A stretch of DNA of 64,000 nucleotides from Thermincola carboxydiphila (GTDB taxonomy: Bacteria; Bacillota; Thermincolia; Thermincolales; UBA2595): NCBI GenBank assembly GCA_016841045.1, contig JAENZX010000001.1, positions 81,541 to 145,540 of the forward strand, read 5' to 3'. The position numbers and the translations under genes are program-made. This document shows, piece after piece, positions 1 through 8,097 of this stretch (position 1 is its first letter; each line of letters begins with the position of its first letter). The notes under the pieces are model-generated. The model saw only the letters and a list, made by a program, of their open reading frames with translations, made no database searches and was not told the origin of the DNA.

Positions 1-311
1 GGCATTAGCGCCCGTTTCAGCGGTTCGTCTGTCTGCAGCCCCACAATTATTTCATTTTCCCGATCGATATAGCCGGGTGGATGTGAACTTATCGAGGCAA
101 TTATCTCCGTATCAACATTTAAGCACCCGCCTTTTTTACGTTCTTCTGTAAGCAGCTCAACTACCTTCTGCCACACTGCCTGCGTTCTGGAAGTAGGCTT
201 CTCTAGAAACCCGCCGTCTCCCTTGTAGGGTATATAATTTCTCTGGATAAAATCTCTGACATCTATCCTCTCACTCCATGCGCCATTATTAAAACCGTCC
301 CATTGTTTCAT
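1..311 (-). CDS. pflB: Formate C-acetyltransferase (pyruvate formate-lyase), 5' part
   Basis: Non-oxidatively cleaves pyruvate plus CoA to acetyl-CoA and formate, a glycyl-radical reaction in the cytoplasm. Reading leftward from the ATG at 311, the protein starts MKQWDGFNNGAWSER, then VRDFIQRNYIPYKGD and, near the window edge, GYIDRENEIIVGLQTDEPLK. These are the conserved N-terminal landmarks of PflB. Only about 103 residues are inside the window, so the catalytic cysteines and glycyl loop are not seen. The ATG follows a strong AGAGGAGG, which lies inside a perfect short inverted repeat (317-332). An activase, if present, is outside the window. Identification of the family is firm; activity cannot be judged. 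Confidence 0.9.
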   Translation of the reverse strand, partial: MKQWDGFNNGAWSERIDVRDFIQRNYIPYKGDGGFLEKPTSRTQAVWQKVVELLTEERKKGGCLNVDTEIIASISSHPPGYIDRENEIIVGLQTDEPLKRALM

Positions 312-316
312 TGAAA

Positions 317-332
317 AGCCTCCTCTGAGGCT
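317..332 (-). promoter_or_regulatory. Inverted repeat covering the pflB ribosome binding site
   Basis: On the minus strand AGCCTC-AGAG-GAGGCT is a perfect 6-bp stem with a 4-nt loop. The Shine-Dalgarno AGAGGAGG occupies the loop and the 3' arm, five bases before the ATG. Folding would hide the ribosome binding site; whether this regulates translation is inference. Confidence 0.45.
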
Positions 333-388
333 ATTATTTCGCGGCATGTAAAAAATTATAAAATAACAACGATATCCGTGGCTTCTCT

Positions 389-421
389 AAAAAATAAAAA
401 GCATAGTCTAAATGACCATGC
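389..421 (-). terminator. Intrinsic terminator after the XRE regulator/61-aa unit
   Basis: Minus strand: GCATGGTC-ATTTA-GACTATGC (one mismatch) followed by CTTTTTATTTTTTAG-like T-rich sequence. It begins at the stop codon of the 61-aa frame and lies 78 bp before pflB, so pflB probably has its own promoter. Confidence 0.6.
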
Positions 422-606
422 TAACTGCTAACGCACACTCTATGTTGGCAATGTACTGACTCTATGCTCTGCGTTTCATCTTTCTTCTTTGAGCTTTCAC
501 CGAAAGCCCTAATCAACATCAGCCGCCGCCCCGCCTGGAGATCCATACCAATAGAATAGCCAGCCCTATCCAAATCAAGTAGTCTTCCATTATAATAACA
601 CCTCAC
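421..606 (-). CDS. Small hypothetical protein (61 aa)
   Basis: I do not recognise a family. The frame begins with GTG at 606, 35 bp downstream of the XRE regulator, and its stop abuts a terminator, so it is at least transcribed with the regulator. The N-terminal part (RCYYNGRLLDLDRAG) looks protein-like, while the C-terminal part is polar and Lys/Ser-rich with two cysteines (HCQHRVC). No membrane segment or signal peptide is visible. It could be a genuine small partner of the regulator or a chance frame in its 3' UTR; codon-level conservation in relatives would decide. Confidence 0.4.
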   Translation of the reverse strand: MRCYYNGRLLDLDRAGYSIGMDLQAGRRLMLIRAFGESSKKKDETQSIESVHCQHRVCVSS

Positions 607-641
607 AAATCAAAAATATTGAGAACGTCTTAGCCTTCCTG

Positions 642-1112
642 CTACTGTTGGTATATTTCCTTTAAAATGTTCATAATATGGTCCCTGTTAAATGAACTGC
701 ACCAACGATAGTCATCATCATCCAGTATACGGTAATGACCTGAAATCACGTTTCTCTGAAGTCGGAATCTGCCCATCTGTTTTTCGACTTTCCACCATAT
801 CTTGCCACCCAATGTTTTTTCTTTGCGGCTTGGAGACCCAATATCCATTAGAGCCTCAACTACCTCAAAAGGATTACCTCCACAGGCAGACTGCAATACC
901 TCACTTTCCCTAAAAAGAGAACATACTGCTATACAGACAGACCAATTAGCCAGAGCCCTGCCTTTCTCTATCTGAACCAGGGTTTTCTTGGACAGACCCA
1001 ATAGATCAGCCATTTTCTCCTGGGATAAATCATTCTCGGCACGGATTATTTTTAACTTCTGTGATACAAGCTGTATAAGATGATCCTTTGTCATAGCTTG
1101 ATCTACCGGCAT
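642..1112 (-). CDS. XRE-family helix-turn-helix transcriptional regulator
   Basis: DNA-binding regulator of 156 aa. Residues about 10-70 form a Cro/C1-type HTH: LKIIRAENDLSQEKMADLLG followed by LSKKTLVQIEKGRALANW. The C-terminal half (GGKIWWKVEKQMGRFRLQRNVISGHYRILDDDD) is not a domain I know and may bind a ligand or dimerise. The gene is divergent from a two-helix membrane protein, and the 139-bp gap holds two inverted copies of one operator, each overlapping a -10 box. Autorepression plus repression of the divergent gene is therefore the likely role (inference). Confidence 0.85.
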   Translation of the reverse strand: MPVDQAMTKDHLIQLVSQKLKIIRAENDLSQEKMADLLGLSKKTLVQIEKGRALANWSVCIAVCSLFRESEVLQSACGGNPFEVVEALMDIGSPSRKEKTLGGKIWWKVEKQMGRFRLQRNVISGHYRILDDDDYRWCSSFNRDHIMNILKEIYQQ

Positions 1113-1139
1113 GTCACGCCCCCAATCTGAGCTTCATTT

Positions 1140-1175
1140 AAGTGTAATAATACACTTTTTGAACAAAAAGCGCAA
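1140..1175 (-). promoter_or_regulatory. Promoter and operator of the XRE regulator gene
   Basis: Minus strand: -35 TTGCGC (1170-1175), 17-bp spacer, -10 TATTAT (1147-1152). The -10 sits inside the inverted repeat AGTGTA-TTAT-TACACT (1141-1156), which is the reverse complement of the operator at 1203-1218. Confidence 0.65.
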
Positions 1176-1183
1176 TATTAATA

Positions 1184-1218
1184 TTGATATTTTTTCACAA
1201 ATAGTGTATTATTACACC
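1184..1218 (+). promoter_or_regulatory. Promoter and operator of the 114-aa membrane protein gene
   Basis: Plus strand: -35 TTGATA (1184-1189), 17-bp spacer, -10 TATTAT (1207-1212). The -10 lies inside AGTGTA-TTAT-TACACC (1203-1218). Operator centres are 62 bp apart, close to six helical turns from the twin site at 1141-1156. Confidence 0.7.
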
Positions 1219-1286
1219 ATGAAATACATATTAATGTTATAATCTATCTAATGAAATCTATAATGATTAAAGGAAGGAGGAAGTTT

Positions 1287-1631
1287 ATGACTGGGAAATG
1301 GGATATTCGCAGGATCTATCTTTACCTTGTCAGCTTCGCAACACTAATGATGATGGTTTTCGGAATGGTAGAATTTCTGCAGGGAATTGTAAACTTAACT
1401 TATCCAAAACCGGGACCAACATACTACGAAATTGAGATGAAATATGGTCCCAACGCCACTGATAAACCTACACCGGCCGAACTAAAGGAGCGGGCTGAAG
1501 CTGAGAAAGTCCAGCAAAGATACTATGAAATAAGAAGTATGATTAATAGCCTGATACTTCTACTGGTTGCCTTACCGGTTTACCTATACCACTGGCGTAA
1601 GATACAGTCCTCGGAACAGTTGATACAGTAG
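1287..1631 (+). CDS. Small two-helix membrane protein, DUF5671-like
   Basis: A 114-aa integral membrane protein of unknown function. I chose the ATG at 1287 because GGAAGGAGG lies just upstream; an in-frame ATG at 1251 has no such site. Helix 1 is about residues 9-35 (RRIYLYLVSFATLMMMVFGM), then a charged loop with KPGPTYYEIEMKYGPN, and helix 2 near residues 78-97. The RRIYLYLVS pattern resembles DUF5671 proteins, a weak family guess. It is divergent from an XRE regulator, and its -10 box is covered by that regulator's presumed operator, so it is probably its main target. Confidence 0.7.
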   Translation: MTGKWDIRRIYLYLVSFATLMMMVFGMVEFLQGIVNLTYPKPGPTYYEIEMKYGPNATDKPTPAELKERAEAEKVQQRYYEIRSMINSLILLLVALPVYLYHWRKIQSSEQLIQ

Positions 1632-1710
1632 TTGAGAGTTGACAGTTAGCAATTGGCAGTTAGCAGATGAAAACATTTTCCGGGTGTGAGACTCGGAAGA
1701 TACCGAAAGG

Positions 1711-1745
1711 CGAGCCTGATTTCATTAACAGGCTTGTCTTTCTTT
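1711..1745 (+). terminator. Probable terminator after the 114-aa membrane protein
   Basis: CGAGCCTG, a 10-nt loop, CAGGCTTG, then TCTTTCTTT. One G-T pair in the stem. It lies about 80 bp after the stop, between convergent genes. Confidence 0.45.
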
Positions 1746-1813
1746 GCGAATGTTATTTTATACTTATCTTATATCCGGCTTTGCGCAGGCAAACCTTCCA
1801 CTTTCACTACCCA

Positions 1814-2968
1814 CTAATCACTACTTTCACTCGACTTGTTCTTGTTCAAATATGTAAACACTACTCCAACTATCAAAGCTGCGCCAACATTCCACATAGT
1901 TAAACCAGCTATTAAAGTAAGAATAGAGAAGTCGGCCTTACTCATTTCACTTACATAGCTCGAAAAGGCAAGCTCGGTTCCTGCTAAAAGCATAATTATC
2001 CCTAGTATCGATTTGGGAAACATGCTTAGAATTAGTTCTAATGATTCACCAAAAAACAGTGATAAAATCACTAACATAAGTCCCAAGAGAATTGTCGCCC
2101 CTCCTGTTCGTGCCCCAAATTTAACATGTCCTGCCATCCCGCCGGCACCATGACACACTGGAACTCCCCCCAGGAATGGCGATACCAAGTTCATTAAACC
2201 TGTGGTCATCGCGGTTTTACGAGTTGTAACAGCCCGGTCGGGAAACAATTCATTGTTCTCCTCCACCAAAGCAATTATTCCATTACCTAATGTGAGTGGT
2301 ATTTGAGGAATGGCTAACACTACTACTCCTTTAATAAATTCAGATAAATTAAAAACCCCCAAGTTTAATTCTGGTAAAATAAGCGATGGCCTGATATTTA
2401 TTATTTTTAAACCAATATCTGGGTTAGTAACAACAGAATAGATAATTCCAGCAAGCATTATTATGAAAATCGAAGGCACCTTATTATATCTTTGTAAGAC
2501 AAAATATAAACTGAGTCCGGCAATCGATAAGAAGGGTATCTGCAGCATCATTTTTATACCTTCAAGTATAAACGATAACCCCAATCCGAGAATAATCCCC
2601 TTCGCTATAGGCCTCTTAATTAGTTTTGCTACAACCTCAGTCATACCCGTGACGGCTAGAACACTCCAGAACAACCCTGAAAAAAGACCGGCTCCGGAAA
2701 CCATCCCGGAAGTCACCTGACCTGCATGTGTGGCTGCAAAACCGCCAATTGCTTTCATCGGTTGTACCGGAACAGGTGTTTTATAAAGGTATCCAATAAA
2801 AATATTAAAAATACCGAATGTCAAAAATACATACGCCGGGTTAAACTTCAGAATGGTTATGTATATCAAAATAAATGGTACCAAAGTTCCTAGGTCACCA
2901 AATGCACCTGCAAGTTCCATTAAATTAAACTCGTTTTTGAAGATCTTTTTGGAATTTTCTGCGGTCAT
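1814..2968 (-). CDS. MOT1/SulP-related molybdate (tungstate) permease
   Basis: Predicted secondary transporter of about 384 aa with roughly ten hydrophobic helices. Family marks of MOT1-type molybdate transporters are visible: GAFGDLGTLVPFI near the N-terminus, PVQPMKAI, and GGVPVCHGAGGMAGHVKFGARTGG in the second half. No STAS domain is present, unlike true SulP proteins. I chose the ATG at 2968 (TTTTGGGAGGTTTCTATG) over a start 51 bp upstream without a good site. It is the last gene of the riboswitch-led operon, after the 90-aa Cys protein. Substrate (molybdate versus tungstate or sulfate) is inferred from family and neighbours. Confidence 0.85.
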   Translation of the reverse strand: MTAENSKKIFKNEFNLMELAGAFGDLGTLVPFILIYITILKFNPAYVFLTFGIFNIFIGYLYKTPVPVQPMKAIGGFAATHAGQVTSGMVSGAGLFSGLFWSVLAVTGMTEVVAKLIKRPIAKGIILGLGLSFILEGIKMMLQIPFLSIAGLSLYFVLQRYNKVPSIFIIMLAGIIYSVVTNPDIGLKIINIRPSLILPELNLGVFNLSEFIKGVVVLAIPQIPLTLGNGIIALVEENNELFPDRAVTTRKTAMTTGLMNLVSPFLGGVPVCHGAGGMAGHVKFGARTGGATILLGLMLVILSLFFGESLELILSMFPKSILGIIMLLAGTELAFSSYVSEMSKADFSILTLIAGLTMWNVGAALIVGVVFTYLNKNKSSESSD

Positions 2969-3025
2969 AGAAACCTCCCAAAAATAAAATTCTTCATTTG
3001 AGTCGATTATCCTTCGCAATGCAAA

Positions 3026-3298
3026 TTAAGTCAGCGGAAACCCCTTTAAGCAGCTAAAGCCGTCATATGTCCAGCTGCGATATCGGCAGTTATAGCAGGT
3101 CTGATCCTCTTCAAAGCAAACTTCATCTTCAACATCAATGGTAAAACTGGTGCATGCCCCGGCAAAAGTTACAGTCGCACCAAAGTCCTCAGGTATGTCA
3201 TCCCTGCCTTGAAAAACCATATCCTGCCCGACTCGGGTTACATATTTGGCAATTAGGTTTGATAATTTATCATCAACGCACAATATATTTCCCTCCAT
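3026..3298 (-). CDS. 90-aa Cys-rich protein of unknown function
   Basis: I do not recognise the family. The protein has two acidic cysteine segments: CTSFTIDVEDEVCFEEDQ and then CYNCRYRSWTYDGFSC. The CxxC plus a third cysteine about 14 residues on could hold a metal or a redox disulfide. There is no signal peptide or membrane segment. It lies 22 bp after the TiaS-like gene and 57 bp before the MOT1 permease, all on the same strand, so it belongs to the Mo/W operon. A cytoplasmic metal-handling role is only suggested by this context. Confidence 0.75.
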   Translation of the reverse strand: MEGNILCVDDKLSNLIAKYVTRVGQDMVFQGRDDIPEDFGATVTFAGACTSFTIDVEDEVCFEEDQTCYNCRYRSWTYDGFSCLKGFPLT

Positions 3299-3320
3299 AC
3301 TCTGGGTACAATAGACATCC

Positions 3321-4064
3321 TTAATAACTTCTTAAATCCTTCATATTGCACGTTTCCCACCTGATTTCATTAGTGGAACCCTGTAAATATTTAACCAGTA
3401 GCACACTTTTTTCATTTATGAGAACGCTTTTAATTTTAACTCCCAGCCGGATTCTGTCATTTTCAGCCAGCAATTCACCTTCTAAACTCCGTACTTCTTC
3501 TATGCTGGTTTGTGCAATGATTTCTTTAACAGTTGCAGCATTGTTTTCTGCATCAATGCGATGTTTGCCCTTGAACCTCCCGTCATTCCCGGTTAAACGG
3601 AGGCCAACCCCCGCAAGAGCGCCAATTATCCCCTGTCCGGTCCCCCCGTGTTCTGACAGGTGAACTCCTTGTTTTCTGGCTAAATCGTACGCTTCTTTTT
3701 TGGTGAAAATTTCTTTCTTAGCCCTTTTCCCGAAGTCGATAAGCAGTTCAGGCCGCTGCAGCTGTGATAAATCAGCGACACATAAACCGGGATCAGAACC
3801 TTGCGCACTTTCTTTGACCAGAAATTCAGAGGCACAAACAATCACTTCATCCAGTCTTGAATCTTTTATATCAGCTTTGAAACACATTGAGCTGTTATGA
3901 GACGTATATGGAATATCCGGGTGAACAAACAATTGGTGCCTGGTTATTCCGGAACATGTTCCCCATCCGTTTTCTTTAATTACCTCTGTCAGGGTTTCCG
4001 CTAATTCTCCGGTGCCCCTACTCTCTATATTGTCTGTGTCATCAATACAAACCAGGATATTCAT
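3321..4064 (-). CDS. TiaS-like (COG1571-type) protein
   Basis: A 247-aa cytoplasmic protein whose N-terminus MNILVCIDDTDNIESRGTGE matches the domain found in archaeal tRNA-Ile2 agmatinylcytidine synthetase. It also has a glycine-rich HLSEHGGTGQGIIGALAGVG around residues 137-156. Bacterial members lack the full-length TiaS architecture and have no settled function. The gene lies inside a metal-transport operon, and a truncated paralogue lies at 11696-11977 just upstream of the same operon's promoter. That context argues for a role linked to Mo/W rather than tRNA modification, but this is inference. Confidence 0.7.
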   Translation of the reverse strand: MNILVCIDDTDNIESRGTGELAETLTEVIKENGWGTCSGITRHQLFVHPDIPYTSHNSSMCFKADIKDSRLDEVIVCASEFLVKESAQGSDPGLCVADLSQLQRPELLIDFGKRAKKEIFTKKEAYDLARKQGVHLSEHGGTGQGIIGALAGVGLRLTGNDGRFKGKHRIDAENNAATVKEIIAQTSIEEVRSLEGELLAENDRIRLGVKIKSVLINEKSVLLVKYLQGSTNEIRWETCNMKDLRSY

Positions 4065-4168
4065 TAACCATCCTCCTTTTAGTTTATGCGGTAACTAATT
4101 GCCGTTAGACTGCTGCTTGTCAATTATCTGGTAATGGATTCTAATGCGCCTGGATAACAGTTTCCAAA

Positions 4169-5290
4169 TTAGCCCTTACTGCCTTTGGATATTCTCATAC
4201 CCTTACCTGCAAGTATCTTTGTTACATCCTCATCTGTAAGTTCGAAATTAAAAAATTCCTTATAAAAAGCCTTCGTTTCAGCTGCCATATTGATTTCGGT
4301 AAACATTTCGGGATATAAGGTTTTGGCGGTCCACAATACCGCAAGCGGTGTTTCCAAAGATCCAGGGTGTCCCCATCTGGATATCCCGTTTGGCATTTGG
4401 TACACCTTTCGATCTTTTACCGCTTTAAGTCCAGCCCACTGTTTGTTGGTCAAAATATAATCAGCTACACCTGATTCATTCGCCATGATTACTTCAGGGT
4501 CCCATAAGTAAATCTGTTCCAGGGAAGCAAAGTGTTTATCTTCAATTAGTTTTAAATTTTTATCAACTGAAACGTTAATTGCACCGGTTACCTCTATCCA
4601 GTCTGCCGGCAGTGTATTCCTAGTATCTGTCCTGGCAGCCTCGTTGACTGAATGATATAGTCTCAATTTTTGTGACTCCGGGATTCGGTCCGCCTTATCC
4701 AAAACCTGCTTAATACAACTGTTATAGTAATCAATGTATTCCTTGGCCTTATCCTCAGCACCTATGGCCTTGCCAATCATCTCGATAGCAAACTGCTGTT
4801 CTTTAATACTATTGAAAGCTACCACAAGAAAAGGAATACCGGTCTTTTGAAGTTTTTCCACTTCTCCCGGATTGCTGGCTGTATCCGTCTGAACAAAAAC
4901 TATATCAGGGTCGGCTTTAATTAACTCTTCAATATTAATTGCGCCCGAGGAAACCGGGGTCATTGTATCTTTAATAGTTGGGACCATTTGGGTGAGAAGT
5001 TTATCCCGCTTGAGCCCCTCTACCACCGCTACTACGTTTGGCCCCTTTCCGAGCATTGCGACCACATGTCCCGAAAAGGCATATAGACAGCCAATCTTAT
5101 TAACTTTTTCCGGTACATTTACCGTGCGTCCAGCACTATCTGTTACTAAAACAGTGTTAGATGATTTATTCTGTTCTAAGCCAACTTTACCACCGTCTGT
5201 GCAACCGGTCAGTAATAACGAAATTATAATTAATAAAGATAAACTAAATACGAACAGTCTACTTAAAGCTGCTTTTCTCAAGAAAATCAC
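4169..5290 (-). CDS. ABC transporter substrate-binding lipoprotein (FepB/BtuF/MolA type)
   Basis: Exported binding protein, 373 aa, with a hydrophobic signal ending in LLLTGC, so it is lipid-anchored. It follows the cluster A-III fold: VTDSAGRTVNVPEKVNKIG, a middle helix, and a C-terminal lobe with RWGHPGSLETPLAVLWTAKTL. Such proteins serve FecCD-type permeases for siderophores, cobalamin or, as in Haemophilus MolBCA, molybdate and tungstate. The ATPase and permease genes precede it in the operon. The Moco/Tuco-like leader and the MOT1 gene favour an oxyanion substrate, but iron chelates are not excluded. Confidence 0.85.
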   Translation of the reverse strand: MIFLRKAALSRLFVFSLSLLIIISLLLTGCTDGGKVGLEQNKSSNTVLVTDSAGRTVNVPEKVNKIGCLYAFSGHVVAMLGKGPNVVAVVEGLKRDKLLTQMVPTIKDTMTPVSSGAINIEELIKADPDIVFVQTDTASNPGEVEKLQKTGIPFLVVAFNSIKEQQFAIEMIGKAIGAEDKAKEYIDYYNSCIKQVLDKADRIPESQKLRLYHSVNEAARTDTRNTLPADWIEVTGAINVSVDKNLKLIEDKHFASLEQIYLWDPEVIMANESGVADYILTNKQWAGLKAVKDRKVYQMPNGISRWGHPGSLETPLAVLWTAKTLYPEMFTEINMAAETKAFYKEFFNFELTDEDVTKILAGKGMRISKGSKG

Positions 5291-5306
5291 ACCTTTATAT
5301 TTCTAT

Positions 5307-6134
5307 TCACGCAATAGTTCCTGAATCAATATTGCTGTTTATAGGTATTATCTGTTTCAACTCAGTATCACTGCTAATAGGATATGAAACAACTTTCGCG
5401 TTAATATTATAAAGCTTCTTTATATTTGCTTCAGATAACACATTAGACGGGCTTCCTATTTGGGAAAAAGTCATATCACTCATTAAAGCCACTGACGTCG
5501 GAATCCTGTTGTTTTCGAAGTAAAAAGCATGGTTTGGAAAGTGAGTGGCCATTATCACTGATAACCTGGTATCTTTAACCAGTTTGACAATAGTCTCCAA
5601 AACTTTCATTTCGTGCCTGAAATCCAGATGTGCTGTAGGCTCATCCATAACTATCACAGAGGCCTTCTGCGCAAGAGCCCGGGCAATCATCACCAGCTGT
5701 CCTTCTCCTCCACTTAACTGGGTGTATGGTTTGTTTTTAAAATCACCTAATCCAACCATATCCAGTACACTCTCGGCTATTTCCGAGTCTTCTTTGGAGG
5801 GAGAACTAAACCACCCGGTATACGCCGCCCGTCCCATCATCACAATTTCCTTCACTAAATAAGGAAAGGTTTTTTCATGCAATTGAGGGACATAAGATAT
5901 TAGTTTGGCAATTTCACCCGGAGTCATGGTTTTAATATTCTGACCTTCTAAAAATATATCTCCTTCATTTAGCTTCAGAATACCAAGAAGACAGTCAATG
6001 AAGGTGGTCTTACCACATCCGTTAGGGCCAACAATGCAGAAAATTTCACCGCTGTCAATCTTACAATTAATTTCATTAAAAACGTCCTGAGATCCATATC
6101 CGAAGCCTGCACCTTGAACAAATACCTTAGCCAT
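5307..6134 (-). CDS. ABC transporter ATP-binding protein (FepC/BtuD/MolC type)
   Basis: Cytoplasmic ATPase subunit, 275 aa. Walker A GPNGCGKTT is near residue 38, a Q-loop follows at YVPQLHEKTF, the signature is LSGGEGQLV, Walker B is ASVIVMDEPTAHLD, and the switch histidine is in MATHFPNHA. The order and spacing are those of class II importers that pair with FecCD-type permeases. It ends 17 bp before the lipoprotein gene and starts 5 bp after the permease stop, so the three subunits are translated together. Confidence 0.9.
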   Translation of the reverse strand: MAKVFVQGAGFGYGSQDVFNEINCKIDSGEIFCIVGPNGCGKTTFIDCLLGILKLNEGDIFLEGQNIKTMTPGEIAKLISYVPQLHEKTFPYLVKEIVMMGRAAYTGWFSSPSKEDSEIAESVLDMVGLGDFKNKPYTQLSGGEGQLVMIARALAQKASVIVMDEPTAHLDFRHEMKVLETIVKLVKDTRLSVIMATHFPNHAFYFENNRIPTSVALMSDMTFSQIGSPSNVLSEANIKKLYNINAKVVSYPISSDTELKQIIPINSNIDSGTIA

Positions 6135-6139
6135 TATGT

Positions 6140-7165
6140 TTACCAGCCTCCTCCCTTGGTTGTTTTCAGGAGGTAAATAAAAAACGGCCCTCCAACCAAT
6201 GCTGTTAATATCCCTAACGGCACTTCTGATCCGCTGATAACCCTGCCTAAGTTATCTACAATGATGAGAAAGCAAGCCCCCAAAGAGAGGCTTGTCGGTA
6301 TAAGTACCTTATTGTCATTGCCAACCAACATTCTTCCTATATGGGGTATAACCAGTCCCACCCAACCAATAATTCCGCTGACACATACGGCACCTGCAGT
6401 TGCCAAAGTGGCGAAAGCTATAATAATCGCCTTATATAGTGCTGTATTAATACCAAGCGTTCGTGCCTCCTTATCACCCATAGACAGAACATTTATTTTC
6501 CACCTAAGAGCAATAAGACCGATTATGCCAACTATCATTGGAACTCCGGCAATAAATATATCCTTGAACTGTAGGGAGGCTAAACTTCCCATTAGCCAAA
6601 ATACTATTGTAGGCAGCTGGTTATAAGGATCGGCCACATACTTAATAAATGAAATCAGGGCTGAAAAGATGGAAGATACAATTACTCCTCCAAGAACAAG
6701 CATTATCGTGAGAGTAGTATTATAGACCCTTCCGATAATGTAACTTAAAAACACGGCAACACCGCCAAAAACAAAGGAAAAAAGATACACATAGGAGGTT
6801 GAGCTAAATAGCAGAATAGCCAACGCTGCTCCAAAACCCGCACCCGAGCTTACTCCAAGTATACCCGAGCTGACCAGCGGATTTCGGAAGAGCCCCTGGA
6901 AGGCAGCACCGCTTATAGCCAGCGAACCACCCACCAGTGCTCCTACAATCGCCCTCGGCATCCGTATCTCCCAAATTATCGCATAATATTTTTCCGGGAT
7001 GCCGCTTGGATTTTGAGTAAGTTTAGACCATAAAACGCCGGTTACATCGGCAATGGTGATAGGGTATCTGCCAATGAAGAGAGACGCAACAACACATACA
7101 AGGGGGCCAATTATAAGTAATATGTAAACAAGCTTTTTTCTCGTTATGTTCACCCCCAATAACAA
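6140..7165 (-). CDS. ABC transporter permease, FecCD family
   Basis: Integral membrane importer subunit of about 341 aa with nine to ten helices. Typical FecCD marks are seen: RMPRAIVGALVGGSLAISG, AAFQGLFRNPLVSSGILGVSSGAG, VSGIIGWVGLVIPHIGRMLVG (the loop that touches the ATPase) and SEVPLGILTALVGGPFF near the end. The start is uncertain: TTG at 7165 is used, but the upstream Shine-Dalgarno is weak and the next in-frame GTG is at 7153. It follows the Ig-like membrane protein by 11 bp. Together with its ATPase and lipoprotein it forms a MolBCA/BtuCDF-like importer. Confidence 0.88.
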   Translation of the reverse strand: MLLGVNITRKKLVYILLIIGPLVCVVASLFIGRYPITIADVTGVLWSKLTQNPSGIPEKYYAIIWEIRMPRAIVGALVGGSLAISGAAFQGLFRNPLVSSGILGVSSGAGFGAALAILLFSSTSYVYLFSFVFGGVAVFLSYIIGRVYNTTLTIMLVLGGVIVSSIFSALISFIKYVADPYNQLPTIVFWLMGSLASLQFKDIFIAGVPMIVGIIGLIALRWKINVLSMGDKEARTLGINTALYKAIIIAFATLATAGAVCVSGIIGWVGLVIPHIGRMLVGNDNKVLIPTSLSLGACFLIIVDNLGRVISGSEVPLGILTALVGGPFFIYLLKTTKGGGW

Positions 7166-7176
7166 AGTTTTAAACC

Positions 7177-8094
7177 TTAATATTTCTTTCTTCTCATATA
7201 AACGAATCCAGCCAATGCTGCTGCCGCAGCTAATAATAGGAAGAATACATAATTACCCGGATTATTACCATCAGGCTTTTGATCTTCTGCTTTCTGCTCT
7301 TCTGCCGCTGAGGTTGCAGCGGGTTTATTTTCACCATTCTGATCTTCGGAAGGTCCGGCTGAAGATACACCCTGATCCTGTATTTCTTGTTTAGTGGTGT
7401 CATTCACGGTAGAAGTAGTATCAGCTTTTGAAGTTGATTTATTTTCAGAATTAGTTTGAGAGATTGGCTGTTCTTTGGCGGGTAATTCATTTTGTTTTGA
7501 GCTCACTTTGTCGGGTGATTTTGGTGCCGGTGATGGAATCGCTGCCGGGGCCTTCGGAGAAGGGGTATTGTTTGAGACCGTAGACGTTTTCTGGGTAACT
7601 TCTGGCACCTTAACTCCGGCCGTTGTGAAGCGAATTTCCTGTGGCTGACCCAATGTGACACCGCTTTTTGACTGTAATTCAGGCAAAATCTTTACTGTGT
7701 AGGATGTACCCGGTTTCAGTTTCTCAGTTGGAGAAATAACAATTATTCGTTTTTTCTCAGGTTCAATCTGATCGTCTGCCAGAATAACCTTGGCAGATAC
7801 CTTGTTCTTGTTATCGTCGTATAGTTCAAAACACTTTTCGTTGTTATCTCTGACAGACATGTTTACCACATTCTTACTGAAAGTAAGAGTTATCTCAGGT
7901 GTTAAAGAAACATCCTTCTGTCCATTGGCAGGAGTAGAAGAAACCAGGGCGAGGGGGTTACCCTGCCCCCCGCCTGATGAGTCTCCTTCACCTGCCAAAA
8001 CCGGTATGCAAAACAGAAAAATCATCATAACTACAATTAGAAGTATGCTTTTTTGTTTTGCTTTATATATTAACACTCTCGACCACCCCTTCAT
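7177..8094 (-). CDS. Membrane-anchored Ig-like (Big_5/CopC-like) surface protein
   Basis: A 305-aa exported protein. A signal peptide covers about residues 1-34. One Ig-like domain (about 46-155) starts ALVSSTPANGQKDVSLTPEI and ends TSYTVKILPELQSK...IRFTTAG, the Big_5/CopC-type pattern. A long Pro/Ser/Thr/Gln-rich spacer follows (about 160-275). A C-terminal hydrophobic helix then ends in MRRKKY, which leaves the Ig domain tethered outside the membrane. No LPXTG motif is visible. It is 3 bp downstream of the SLH gene and 11 bp upstream of the permease, so it may bridge the S-layer protein and the importer (inference). Confidence 0.8.
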   Translation of the reverse strand: MKGWSRVLIYKAKQKSILLIVVMMIFLFCIPVLAGEGDSSGGGQGNPLALVSSTPANGQKDVSLTPEITLTFSKNVVNMSVRDNNEKCFELYDDNKNKVSAKVILADDQIEPEKKRIIVISPTEKLKPGTSYTVKILPELQSKSGVTLGQPQEIRFTTAGVKVPEVTQKTSTVSNNTPSPKAPAAIPSPAPKSPDKVSSKQNELPAKEQPISQTNSENKSTSKADTTSTVNDTTKQEIQDQGVSSAGPSEDQNGENKPAATSAAEEQKAEDQKPDGNNPGNYVFFLLLAAAAALAGFVYMRRKKY

Positions 8095-8097
8095 TTT

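Noticed and set aside
2463-2720. 85-aa plus-strand frame
   Set aside because: Antisense to the MOT1 permease; hydrophobic by complementarity only.
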